38,334 nt of DNA from Candidatus Chisholmbacteria bacterium RIFCSPLOWO2_01_FULL_49_14 (GCA_001816915.1 MHCL01000011.1:14462-52795), one strand, 5' to 3'; shown: positions 1 to 8,460, numbered from the stretch's first letter. Numbers and translations: made by a program. Notes: generated from the sequence alone by a model not told the origin.

Positions 1-144
1 GCTTCGCGCTGACTGCTTACCCGCTTCGACTCGAATCGAGGCGAGTTCAGCCGTATCGCGAGCCGGTCACTTCGGCGGACAGGCGTACGCGCCCGCCTGC
101 TCCCGAACATAGGGAGGGCGGGCAGGCCCGACCGACATGACTTG

Positions 145-228
145 TGCCAGAGGTGGGAGTCGAACCCACACATCCTTGCGGATACACGGTTCTAAGCCGT
201 GCCTGTCTACCGGTTCCAGCACTCTGGC
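145..228 (-). tRNA. tRNA-Leu(UAG)
   Basis: Minus strand GCCAGAG...CTCTGGC-A acceptor, anticodon loop CTTAGAA (UAG), variable arm, T-arm GTGGGTTCGACTCCCAC; no encoded CCA. Confidence 0.93.
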
Positions 229-281
229 ATGTCGGGCGGGGCGCCAAGCTTGCCCTGAAGTGAGCTTTGCTCTACTTTAGG

Positions 282-315
282 GTTCCCTGCCTGCGCAGGC
301 AGGCGCCACCCCGGC
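282..315 (-). pseudogene. tRNA-Leu-like 5' fragment interrupted by a palindrome
   Basis: Minus strand GCCGGGGTGGCG + CCTGCCTGCGCAGGCAGG + GAAC; removing the palindrome leaves GCCGGGGTGGCGGAAC, a tRNA-Leu 5' end. Confidence 0.6.
286..303. repeat. 18-bp perfect palindrome CCTGCCTGCGCAGGCAGG
   Basis: Read directly; identical to 3695-3712. Confidence 0.9.
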
Positions 316-386
316 ATGAAATTGCTTGCGCGTCACCAGCGTATTTTATCGTTTTTCCGAGGTGAAATGAAGATGATGAGTGATTT

Positions 387-998
387 TTAAAAATTTCCGG
401 TTGTGAGCTCTTCGTGGAACTGTTCAACTCCTTGAGCCCAAGAACCGTTGGAAGCAGGGGTGTACACTGCCATGATGTCAGATGGCTCGATAAGACCTCT
501 TGATACAAACTTTTCTTCCAAGCCTTTCATTACGGTTTCTATGCCCTCTTCCCAGGAATTAAAACAGAGCGTTCCTCTGGAATGGATCCCGTATCCCCAG
601 GCGTTGTGGCAGTTTTCTGACGGCATCTTTTTACCGAGATTGGATTCTTGCTGAGCGATGGCGATAAAGAGGTACGGATCAATATGATATTTTTCAGCCA
701 TATCAAGGATATACTGTCCGTATCCGGCCATTGGTGAATTATATCGGGAGAGATACAGGTCGATGATTACCGGTCGGGCATCCCCGGTTTGCACTGCAGA
801 TCTGATATTTTGAGCCGCTTCCGGGAGAGCCGCATACGCAAGATATGGTGAGGGGGATAAAGATATCCCATGTACCTCCGCTGTCAAGAGAAGCTTCATT
901 TCCCGGGTTTGTGCAAGTTGTGAATAAGTCTGCAGGCTTACCAGAAGGGTTGCGAGTGTAGCGGGCAACCAAATCATTATCGTTAATAATCGCTTCAT
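387..998 (-). CDS. Secreted/anchored lysozyme-like (transglycosylase-type) protein
   Basis: N-terminal hydrophobic segment, then YHIDPYLFIAIAQQESNLGKKMPSENCHNAWGYGI...CFNSWEEGIETVMKGL, typical of a lysozyme-like fold. Confidence 0.65.
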   Translation of the reverse strand: MKRLLTIMIWLPATLATLLVSLQTYSQLAQTREMKLLLTAEVHGISLSPSPYLAYAALPEAAQNIRSAVQTGDARPVIIDLYLSRYNSPMAGYGQYILDMAEKYHIDPYLFIAIAQQESNLGKKMPSENCHNAWGYGIHSRGTLCFNSWEEGIETVMKGLEEKFVSRGLIEPSDIMAVYTPASNGSWAQGVEQFHEELTTGNF

Positions 999-1109
999 AT
1001 GGTTTTATACTGCGATACGAAGACCTCCTGCATCATGAATTTGAAGCGCAAATCGTTGCCTAATAATCCTGACACATTTTGATGTTGAATGTCAAGGGAA
1101 AAGACTTCT

Positions 1110-1415
1110 TTACAATCCGAAGAATTTTTTGATAAGAGTCGTCAATGTTGAAGGATTCTGTTCAAGCTTCTTTTTGATGGATTTAGACCATACTGAAACG
1201 ATAATCCATTCTCGTTTTTCGTTCTGTTTCGCGAGTACCTCCACTTTCTGATTTCCGATTGTACGGTAATATATCCAAGAGTCTTTGTTTTTCGCGTATC
1301 GAGACTGATCCGGCCTTTTCCAGGCAGCCCAGGCATCACCCTGCTTAATGCCCCGATCTCTAAGGCGATTGAGCGCGTGATTCGTCCAGATTACGCCTCC
1401 GAAGTGTTTATTCAT
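1110..1415 (-). CDS. DUF4258-like small protein
   Basis: WTNHALNRLRDRGI...WIYYRTIGNQKVEVLAKQNEKREWIIVSVW pattern resembling DUF4258. Confidence 0.5.
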   Translation of the reverse strand: MNKHFGGVIWTNHALNRLRDRGIKQGDAWAAWKRPDQSRYAKNKDSWIYYRTIGNQKVEVLAKQNEKREWIIVSVWSKSIKKKLEQNPSTLTTLIKKFFGL

Positions 1416-1585
1416 GAATGTTTTTCAAAAAACGGATAGAATGCCTTATCCCAGCCCCTGTATCGAAATGATCTTATCAAACTCCTCAAGTCATAGCGAG
1501 CATTCGATCTGACTCAGAAAAATTGTTAATCGAATTGTGTTGTCGTTGAACCGATGGATGCCCCGTAATCTGATACCATGGATTT

Positions 1586-2248
1586 GTGAGGAAGAAAAAA
1601 TCTGTAACCGGACTTCAGAAGGCTGCATTCGGAACTGTGGTTGCGGGAGTGATAGCCGGTACGTTATGGCTCACTTTCGGGAAAGGAATGCCGTTTCAGG
1701 TTCCCGCATACAGCGTCTCCAGGGTCATCGACGGAGATACGTTTGAGACGGTGGAGAAGCAGCTCATTCGACTTGCATCAACAGAGGCCCCGGAGGAGGG
1801 TTTATGCGGGAGTCAGGAAGCTAAAAACGCTCTAGAAGGCTTCGTAATGGGAAAACCGGTCTATCTCAAGGTATTGTATCGGGATCCGTACTATCGTCTC
1901 GTGAGCCAGGTTTATACCGAGGGCGGATACGTCAACGAACGCATGATTGCAGAAGGTTTTGCGTATTATTACAACCGGGATAAGAATGTAGCCGAGAAAC
2001 TGAAATCAGCCGGCGAGCAAGCGCGGAAGGAGAAAAAAGGGATCCACGGTCCCCCGTGCACCCAGACTAATCCGATAACTCCTCGATGCGAGATCAAAGG
2101 GAATGTGCGGGAAGAAAAAATTTACTTTACCCCACGGTGCCAGCAATACAAAATCACCGACGTTCAGCTCTACTTGGGTGACCGCTGGTTTTGTACCGAG
2201 AGAGAGGCGTTTGACGCGGGATTTCGAAAAGGAAAACAGTGCCCGTAA
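1586..2248 (+). CDS. Thermonuclease (SNase) family protein
   Basis: RVIDGDTFETVEKQLIRLASTEAPE...YVNERMIAEGFAYYY; GTG start. Confidence 0.85.
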   Translation: MRKKKSVTGLQKAAFGTVVAGVIAGTLWLTFGKGMPFQVPAYSVSRVIDGDTFETVEKQLIRLASTEAPEEGLCGSQEAKNALEGFVMGKPVYLKVLYRDPYYRLVSQVYTEGGYVNERMIAEGFAYYYNRDKNVAEKLKSAGEQARKEKKGIHGPPCTQTNPITPRCEIKGNVREEKIYFTPRCQQYKITDVQLYLGDRWFCTEREAFDAGFRKGKQCP

Positions 2249-2334
2249 GACAATATTATTTTAACATCTCATCCTCTCGGAACAATTCGCCAACCTCAGC
2301 GGATTGATACTTTTACACTGAGCTTGTCGAAGTG

Positions 2335-2406
2335 TGAGCCCGGGAGGATTCGAACCTCCGACCTATTGCTTAAGAGGCAACCGCTCTACCGCTGAGCTAC
2401 GGGCCC
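2335..2406 (-). tRNA. tRNA-Lys(CUU)
   Basis: Minus strand GGGCCCG...CGGGCTC-A, anticodon loop CTCTTAA, T-arm GGAGGTTCGAATCCTCC. Confidence 0.93.
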
Positions 2407-2429
2407 ATGCTTCCTCATGCCCAATTCAG

Positions 2430-2504
2430 TGCGCCCGGGAGGATTCGAACCTCCGACCCTCTGTTCCGAAGACAGATGCTCTTATTCCGCTGAGCTACGG
2501 GCGC
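2430..2504 (-). tRNA. tRNA-Arg(UCG)
   Basis: Minus strand GCGCCCG...CGGGCGC-A, anticodon stem-loop TCTGT CTTCGGA ACAGA. Confidence 0.92.
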
Positions 2505-2642
2505 CAGATAGGATATGCGAATTCTTTTTTGTTATCCAGTTCACCAATGGACTAGTGACTAGGGTTTATTCCGTTCCTGAATACTCTGAGTATCGCTCAA
2601 ACTACAGGAATAATTTTACGATGTTTATTATATCAAACCTGA

Positions 2643-3452
2643 TTGAAAAAGATGTATGTCTGCATCATTGACCAAATAGAAAAATGTGTGTATCGTTTGA
2701 TCAAGATGTCGAGTTTGTACGATAGACTCGTTAACAAGGTGATGCAATCAAGAGCTCTTGGACGAGTACATAGGATCAATACAGAAGAAATTGACTCTTC
2801 CCAAGATCGATTCAGTGAGCCGTTCATTACCGTTTCCCGGGAGCCAGGCAGCGGAGGAAAACCCGTTGCCCAAATGGTGGCAAAAAAATTAAATTTCGCC
2901 TTTTACAATAAACAAATCGTTGAAGACCTCTCGAAAAGTGTTCATCAGCGCACGGTACTTCTGGAAAGCGTCGATGAAAGAGGACGGACAGCGATAGAAG
3001 ATATTATCCACGGTATTTTTAATCCAGACTACGTATCTGACATCAGTTATATCGAACATCTTTCAAGAGTGATTTTATCTGCAGCTTATAAAGGAGAGGT
3101 TGTCATCCTGGGAAGAGGAGCGAATTTTATTACCCCATTTGAGAGTGGACTTCATGTTCGCATCTGTGCTCCTTACTCTGTGAGAGTAGAGAGAGCTATA
3201 AAATATGAAAAAATATCAAAAGAGAAAGTAATACAAATAATAAAAGAAACGGACACCAAGAGACAAGAATTTATTCGACAATACTTTGGAAAAGATATTG
3301 CTAATCCTGATTACTACGATTTAGTTATTAATACTGCAGATATGAGCATCGAAGATGCCGCAGAGCATGTGATGCTGGCTTTGAAAAATAAATTTCCTGA
3401 ATATGCGAAAAAGAGACGGAAACTATTTGAGAAGCTTATTTTGACCTTCTAA
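2643..3452 (+). CDS. Cytidylate kinase-like family protein (start may be 2706)
   Basis: FITVSREPGSGGKPVAQMVAKKLNF P-loop region, GEVVILGRGANFI, ADMSIEDAAEHV. Confidence 0.75.
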   Translation: MKKMYVCIIDQIEKCVYRLIKMSSLYDRLVNKVMQSRALGRVHRINTEEIDSSQDRFSEPFITVSREPGSGGKPVAQMVAKKLNFAFYNKQIVEDLSKSVHQRTVLLESVDERGRTAIEDIIHGIFNPDYVSDISYIEHLSRVILSAAYKGEVVILGRGANFITPFESGLHVRICAPYSVRVERAIKYEKISKEKVIQIIKETDTKRQEFIRQYFGKDIANPDYYDLVINTADMSIEDAAEHVMLALKNKFPEYAKKRRKLFEKLILTF

Positions 3453-3557
3453 GGGAGTGTTTTAAGCACTTCGAGCTCGTAAATCATGATATAATCTTCC
3501 TCGACTGGTTAACTTTCTCTCTGAAGAAATTAAGGTGTATGAAAAGGAAGTTATCTG

Positions 3558-3642
3558 GCAGGTGTGGCGGAACTGGCAGACGCGTACGGTTCAGGACCGT
3601 ATGGACATAACGTCCTTGGAGGTTCGAGTCCTCTCACCTGCA
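3558..3642 (+). tRNA. tRNA-Leu(CAG)
   Basis: GCAGGTG...CACCTGC-A, anticodon stem-loop TACGG TTCAGGA CCGTA, long variable arm. Confidence 0.94.
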
Positions 3643-3682
3643 CAACGATCGATTTTGTGAACAATGGAAGTTGTTTTGATTG

Positions 3683-3770
3683 GCCGAGGTGGCGCCTGCC
3701 TGCGCAGGCAGGGAACTGGCCCGCCTCGAAGTGCCCCGCTGGCAAGGCGGGCTCGCGATACTCGTATAAG
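3683..3770 (+). pseudogene. tRNA-Leu-like 5' fragment interrupted by two palindromic inserts
   Basis: GCCGAGGTGGCG (as in tRNA-Leu(GAG) at 3842) + 18-bp palindrome + GAACTGGC + CCGCCTCGAAGTGCCCCGCTGGCAAGGCGGG hairpin + CTCGCGATACTCGTATAAG; no tRNA 3' half. Confidence 0.6.
3695..3712. repeat. 18-bp perfect palindrome CCTGCCTGCGCAGGCAGG
   Basis: Identical to 286-303. Confidence 0.9.
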
Positions 3771-3841
3771 AAAAAATCAAAGGTGAAGGAATTCGGCTGA
3801 TGAATCACTTTACATAACTTGAAAAGCAATCTAATAAACAG

Positions 3842-3925
3842 GCCGAGGTGGCGGAACTGGCAGACGCGCAGTCTTGAGGTGGCTGTGGGAGAAATCCTGT
3901 GGAGGTTCGAGTCCTCTCCTCGGCA
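3842..3925 (+). tRNA. tRNA-Leu(GAG)
   Basis: GCCGAGG...CCTCGGC-A, anticodon stem-loop CAGTC TTGAGGT GGCTG. Confidence 0.93.
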
Positions 3926-3950
3926 CAATTCCTGTTTGTAATCGAAAGAA

Positions 3951-4023
3951 GACCGCTTAGCTCAGTTGGAAGAGCGCTTCGCTTACATCGAAGAGGTCGG
4001 GGGTTCGAGACCCTCAGCGGTCA
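3951..4023 (+). tRNA. tRNA-Val(UAC)
   Basis: GACCGCT...AGCGGTC-A, CTTCG CTTACAT CGAAG. Confidence 0.94.
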
Positions 4024-4045
4024 CAAATGCCTGGGATAATAATAT

Positions 4046-4118
4046 GCCGAGGTAGCCTAGTCGGTCATGGCACGTGTCTGAAAAACACGGGATACAGGTT
4101 CGATTCCTGTCCTCGGCA
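4046..4118 (+). tRNA. tRNA-Phe(GAA)
   Basis: GCCGAGG...CCTCGGC-A, CGTGT CTGAAAA ACACG. Confidence 0.94.
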
Positions 4119-4136
4119 CTCATCTACGAAGTTTTT

Positions 4137-4208
4137 GCGAGGGTAGTTCAGTGGTAGAACGTCTCATTGCCAATGAGAAGGTCGCGGGTTCAATTCCCGT
4201 CCCTCGCT
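4137..4208 (+). tRNA. tRNA-Gly(GCC)
   Basis: GCGAGGG...CCCTCGC-T, TCTCA TTGCCAA TGAGA. Confidence 0.94.
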
Positions 4209-4260
4209 CACGAGTCAAACTCGCTTGCGAGATTGAGGAGCGGCAAGTCAGACTTGCCCG

Positions 4261-5292
4261 TTATCTGTAAAGATGAATCCCAAGTCGTTTGCGTGCAATA
4301 TAAAGAATATTTTTTAAAAGATCTTCGTAGCTCATACCGGAATTTCTTGCTTGGACAGGAAGGTAGCCGGTCTTGGAAATTTCCGGTGGAATCAGACCGG
4401 GTGGTGAATTGACTTCTAAAATATAGGGATTCCCTTGAAGATCACATCGTACATCCATTCGGCAGAAATCTTGGATATTTAAGGCATTCCAAAGGGACAA
4501 ACACATCGATTCAAGCTTCTCGCGGAGCGATGGCGGTATTTTTGCAGGACAGATCAAGTGGTTTGAAGACGCTTGCTCTTCAACGATCCACTTGACCTCC
4601 AATGAGTCGAGTGGCTCGTAGCCTTTGGGGAGGGTGGAGTGATCGGCTTCAATGATTGGTAATATCTTGGGTGGGTTTCCGAGTAATCCTATTGAGAATT
4701 CCCTCCCCCGGATGAACGGTTCAACAAGTGCAGGTTCATTAAATGTATCGAGGATAAATGTGATCTGCTTTTTAAGCTCCAGTTTGTTTTTGACTACGCT
4801 TTTATTGGTGATTCCTGCAGATGAACCTTGGGCGATGGGCTTAACAATCAAAGGAAATTCAAGTTTTGCTTCCAGATCCTGCGTTTCACGTTCGAACACT
4901 TGCCAAGGTAAAGTTGGAATTCCAAATGCCTTGCAGACTGTTTTAGTTTGGGCTTTGGTCATGATCGTTGCCTGAGTAAGCGGAGAAGATCCGGTATAGG
5001 GAATTTCCAGCATTTCACAGATTGCAGGTATGTGGGTATAGCGATCTTTGCCGTTGATGCCAAGGGAATAATTGAACACCAGGTTGATATCTTTGCGATG
5101 TTGTTTAAGGATTTCGTACGCATCTTCATTCGCCTCCACAGGAAGTACATCCTCTCCTATTGATTTAAGGTGGGAAATCATTGCTGTAATTGTCCCGGGA
5201 TCATCAAAATCCGCTTCCTTGTGAGATTGTTGATCGCTAGGATCCGGATAGCGGTGGCGGACGTTATAGAGGAAGGCTAAGCGATGCTTCAT
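4261..5292 (-). CDS. D-alanine--D-alanine ligase-like ATP-grasp protein
   Basis: LEIPYTGSSPLTQ...FPLIVKPIAQGSSAGI...ALVEPFIRGREFSIGLLG...DVRCDLQGNPYILEVNSPPGL. Confidence 0.85.
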   Translation of the reverse strand: MKHRLAFLYNVRHRYPDPSDQQSHKEADFDDPGTITAMISHLKSIGEDVLPVEANEDAYEILKQHRKDINLVFNYSLGINGKDRYTHIPAICEMLEIPYTGSSPLTQATIMTKAQTKTVCKAFGIPTLPWQVFERETQDLEAKLEFPLIVKPIAQGSSAGITNKSVVKNKLELKKQITFILDTFNEPALVEPFIRGREFSIGLLGNPPKILPIIEADHSTLPKGYEPLDSLEVKWIVEEQASSNHLICPAKIPPSLREKLESMCLSLWNALNIQDFCRMDVRCDLQGNPYILEVNSPPGLIPPEISKTGYLPVQARNSGMSYEDLLKNILYIARKRLGIHLYR

Positions 5293-5337
5293 GTTTTTAA
5301 AGAGGATATTTTCAATTACCTCAGGAAAATCACAGAA

Positions 5338-6414
5338 TTATTGAATTTCACCATTCCCCTCTGGTGTTGGATAGACTTTTGTTCCGATTCCGGTTGCATC
5401 GCGCATCGTATTGAGCATGAGCCTCTTGAGGATTTCCGTAAAAGATATTCCATAGAGATCCAAGATATTGGATAACGCGCAATCGGTTTCCTTCGGACCG
5501 AATGCGGGGTTACTATTACAATCGATAAAATAGTAACGACCTGAAATATCGAGCCTCGTGTCGAACTTCGCATAATCGGCCATTTTGGTGATCTCAAACG
5601 CCTTGCGGACATATTCTTTGAGCAGGCGGTCGTCGAACCTTTGGTAATGAAACGCTTCTTCTCCTTCTTCCAACCACTGGTCTTCAAACGTTGCAAAGAT
5701 ATATTTTTCTTCCGCTTTTGTGAAGACTTTTTCGGCAAGATAAATTTTCTTATTCAAACCCTCCAAAAGCATAGCGGTAATTTCCCGACCGACGATAAAC
5801 TCTTCCACCAGCACAGGCTGTTCGTAGGTTCTAATGAGATACTTCAAGCGTTCCCGCAGGTGGGTTTCATTTTCAGACACGGAGTTTTGGGTGATTTCTA
5901 CTGCCCCATGGATTTCGTTGAGTTTGGTGATAAGCGGGTAACGCAAGGTGGGATCAAGCGGATCGGTCGCGGAATTCATGAGTTGATAGTTTGGCACAGG
6001 GACTCCATTTTGCTGAAGGAGTTTTTTAATCAGAAACTTATTGTAGGAGAGTGATTCTCCAAGGATGCCGGCTCCCGTGTAGGGAATTTCAAGTAACTCA
6101 AGCACCGCGGGTATGGTTGAGGCTAAATATTCATTTCCTTTTACAGAACCAACCAAATTGATCGCAAGATCCGGTTTGTGTTTTCGAAGCCGTTCCGGGA
6201 GTTGCGGATCCCCGGGATACAAGAAGGCCTTGATGCCCATTGCCTCCAAATATTTCGCTATGATTTGCGCATCATCAAGCGCATCTTTCTCCGTCAGGTA
6301 TTGTACTTCGGTGGGAAAGTATTCCCGTTTAACCTCGCTATAAATGAGGCCAACCTTTTTGGGAAGCGACAAAAAAGCTTCTGAAGCCAATTGATGATCT
6401 TTTAAATTATTCAT
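5338..6414 (-). CDS. Second D-alanine--D-alanine ligase-like ATP-grasp paralog
   Basis: LEIPYTGAGILGESLSYNKFLIKKLL...PVLVEEFIVGREITAMLLEG...FDTRLDISGRYYFIDCNSNPAFGP; AAGGAT ribosome-binding site 5' of ATG. Confidence 0.8.
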   Translation of the reverse strand: MNNLKDHQLASEAFLSLPKKVGLIYSEVKREYFPTEVQYLTEKDALDDAQIIAKYLEAMGIKAFLYPGDPQLPERLRKHKPDLAINLVGSVKGNEYLASTIPAVLELLEIPYTGAGILGESLSYNKFLIKKLLQQNGVPVPNYQLMNSATDPLDPTLRYPLITKLNEIHGAVEITQNSVSENETHLRERLKYLIRTYEQPVLVEEFIVGREITAMLLEGLNKKIYLAEKVFTKAEEKYIFATFEDQWLEEGEEAFHYQRFDDRLLKEYVRKAFEITKMADYAKFDTRLDISGRYYFIDCNSNPAFGPKETDCALSNILDLYGISFTEILKRLMLNTMRDATGIGTKVYPTPEGNGEIQ

Positions 6415-6488
6415 GAACGATGATCCTTAAAAAATAAAAGCATATTTACTGATGATATTTCAAGCTCAATCCTTATTTTGATTCTCAT

Positions 6489-6683
6489 TCAGTCAGAAAA
6501 AAACTTAGTTTCTTCGATCACCGGAATTTCCCGTTCGTGCCAAGCGCGCCATTTCCTTCTTTTTCCAATAGGACCGATACTTCCGTTTGCATCGGAAGTA
6601 TCCGGTTGTGGTAGTTCTGCGCTCTCCTGAGAAAGATTGTTTGACAGTCTACCGGGAGGTTTATCTTCTTCGTCCTGATCCAT
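6489..6683 (-). CDS. Small hypothetical peptide (64 aa) upstream of the ATP-grasp pair
   Basis: ORF only, same strand and order as the ATP-grasp genes; no clear Shine-Dalgarno. Confidence 0.35.
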   Translation of the reverse strand: MDQDEEDKPPGRLSNNLSQESAELPQPDTSDANGSIGPIGKRRKWRAWHEREIPVIEETKFFSD

Positions 6684-6809
6684 GGATAGCAGTTAAACCT
6701 TCAATATCATCCTTCGAATTTCAAAAATGTCAAGTGGATGACCAACCTTTCTGAAGGTCGCCCCTTTGGATCCTTGGTGAATACTGATAAAATACCTTTA
6801 TAAGATTGA

Positions 6810-6883
6810 TGCGGGGTCGTCTAATGGTAGGACACAGGCCTTTGAAGTCTGGTATGATGGTTCGAATCCATCCCCCGCAGCCA
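6810..6883 (+). tRNA. tRNA-Gln(UUG), CCA apparently encoded (6881-6883)
   Basis: TGCGGGG...CCCCGCA-G-CCA, CAGGC CTTTGAA GTCTG; U1-A72 and G73 as in bacterial tRNA-Gln. Confidence 0.92.
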
Positions 6884-8377
6884 GTAAGAAGATGAAAGCC
6901 GCAAAGAGGTAGCGCTTTTCGCGCCCGCCTCCGCGGAAAGCGCGTCAAATCCGCCTTTTTTGAAACTTGCGGACAGCCGCCGATCAGTTAAAAAGAAGTT
7001 CGAGCCGACAGTTTTTGCCATGATTGATAAATCATGGCAACTATTTTTTGCGCGCGCGATTTTGTGCGCTGAAAGCGCGCTATTTACGAATTCCTGGAAA
7101 GGTTCGAGCCACTCAACGCCGTTTTGGGAAATTTCCTTAATTTTGGAGTTGAGAAGTGATTTTTTTTCTACCATTTCGTTTTTCTTCTTTTGATAATCTT
7201 CAGGGTTGATAATTTTGTCTAAATAGCCCTCGAGCAATCGGTCTAGTTTTTCTTCGGTTTCTTTCAATTGGAATTGATAAGTCGAGACAATCCCTGATGA
7301 TTTATCTTTTTCCTCATTTGCGTCTTTATCCGCCCATTCAAGAAACTTTTTGGCGGCGTGCGGGGGCAAAGAAGCTCGCAAAACAAGTTCTTTTAGTTGT
7401 TCCTCAATTTCCTCTTTATCAATATATTTTTGCGAGCAATTACCCATTTTTTTCGAGCAACGGTAGTAGATATACTCAACTTTTCTATTTGTCCGCTTGT
7501 AATACTTGGTATGTTTTTCTGCCGTGATTGCGCCGCCGCATTCGCCGCACTTAACTAATCCCAGAAAATCAAAAAAGTGTTTATTGTTTTTGACTTTGCG
7601 GCTTTTGAGTTTGACGACCGCTTGGCACTTATCAAAAAGTTTCTTGGAAATTAAGGGTGGATGTTTTCCTTCGTAGAGTTCGCCGCAAAATTTCATCACT
7701 CCATAGTAAAACGGATCAGTCAAAATTCTTTTGACTTTATCAAGGTGGAGTTCGTGACCGGACTTGTTGAAACTTTTATTTTGGTTGAAAAATTTGCGTA
7801 TATCCGCATATCCATAGCCGCCGGTTGCAAAAAGCTGAAAAGCTTTTTGCACATACTTGGCTCGTTTTTTATCAATTTCAATTTTCTTGTTGATGTTTAG
7901 ATAACCAAATGGGGCTTGATTCGGCCACTCGCCTCGGCGGAGTTTTTGGCGATTGCCACGCTTTACATTCTCGGAAAGATTATCAACATAATACTTAGAC
8001 TGATTAAATGCCATCCCTAACATAAACTTGCCTTGCGGTGTGTTCTCAAACCAGAAGCTAGGAAATTTCAGGTCAAGTAATTTTCCTGTATCTAATAAAT
8101 AGATAATCTTACCGCCATCAACAGAATTTCTGGCTAAACGGTCTGGATGCCACGAGATGATACCGGCGGCTTCGCCTCTTTCTATCATCTCTAAAACTTG
8201 AACAAATATTTCCCTTCCGGGTTCTTTAGCGGTTTTACTCTCGGTAATAAAAGAAACGATTTTCAAATTTTCTTTTGCGGCGTGTTCTTCGAGTTCTGCA
8301 ACTTGTGCCTCAATAGACAAAATTTGTCTGTCTGGTTCGTCTGTAGATTTCCTGCAATAAGCGATGTATTTAATCAT
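6821..8377 (-). CDS. Large serine recombinase (resolvase domain, recombinase domain, Zn-ribbon)
   Basis: IAYCRKSTDEPDRQILSIEAQ...IISWHPDRLARNSVDGGKIIYLLD...GEWPNQAPFGYLN...GLVKCGECGGAITAEKH; C-terminal end reads through an inverted repeat into the antisense of tRNA-Gln. Confidence 0.93.
   Translation of the reverse strand: MIKYIAYCRKSTDEPDRQILSIEAQVAELEEHAAKENLKIVSFITESKTAKEPGREIFVQVLEMIERGEAAGIISWHPDRLARNSVDGGKIIYLLDTGKLLDLKFPSFWFENTPQGKFMLGMAFNQSKYYVDNLSENVKRGNRQKLRRGEWPNQAPFGYLNINKKIEIDKKRAKYVQKAFQLFATGGYGYADIRKFFNQNKSFNKSGHELHLDKVKRILTDPFYYGVMKFCGELYEGKHPPLISKKLFDKCQAVVKLKSRKVKNNKHFFDFLGLVKCGECGGAITAEKHTKYYKRTNRKVEYIYYRCSKKMGNCSQKYIDKEEIEEQLKELVLRASLPPHAAKKFLEWADKDANEEKDKSSGIVSTYQFQLKETEEKLDRLLEGYLDKIINPEDYQKKKNEMVEKKSLLNSKIKEISQNGVEWLEPFQEFVNSALSAHKIARAKNSCHDLSIMAKTVGSNFFLTDRRLSASFKKGGFDALSAEAGAKSATSLRLSSSYWLRGMDSNHHTRLQRPVSYH
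6878..6982 (+). repeat. Inverted repeat 1, left arm (~105 bp)
   Basis: CAGCCAGTAAGAAG...CTTGCGGACAGCCGCCG matches the reverse complement of 8479-8583 with few differences. Confidence 0.9.
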
Positions 8378-8427
8378 ATTTTTTTATATTATCTCCTAAA
8401 AGTTCTTTAAGCGAATGATAGTGAGCA

Positions 8428-8460
8428 GGGCTTCTTTCCAAGAAGCCCAATTTTTGCGTT
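8428..8460 (+). terminator. Hairpin plus T-rich tract (possible intrinsic terminator)
   Basis: GGGCTTCTT tcc AAGAAGCCC followed by AATTTTTGCGTTTTTT. Confidence 0.4.

Noticed and set aside
2334-2555. ORFs such as MSPGGFEPPTYCLRGNRSTAELRA / EDSNLRPSVPKTDALIPLSYG
   Set aside because: These are translations across tRNA genes (antisense of tRNA-Lys/Arg), a known spurious-ORF pattern.
3683-3770. A functional tRNA with an intron or very long D-loop
   Set aside because: No tRNA 3' half (T-arm/acceptor) follows, so it is a fragment rather than an intron-containing tRNA.
3551-3928. 125-aa minus ORF MCRGEDSNLHRISPTATSRLRV...
   Set aside because: Antisense of tRNA-Leu(CAG), the palindromic fragment and tRNA-Leu(GAG); not a protein.
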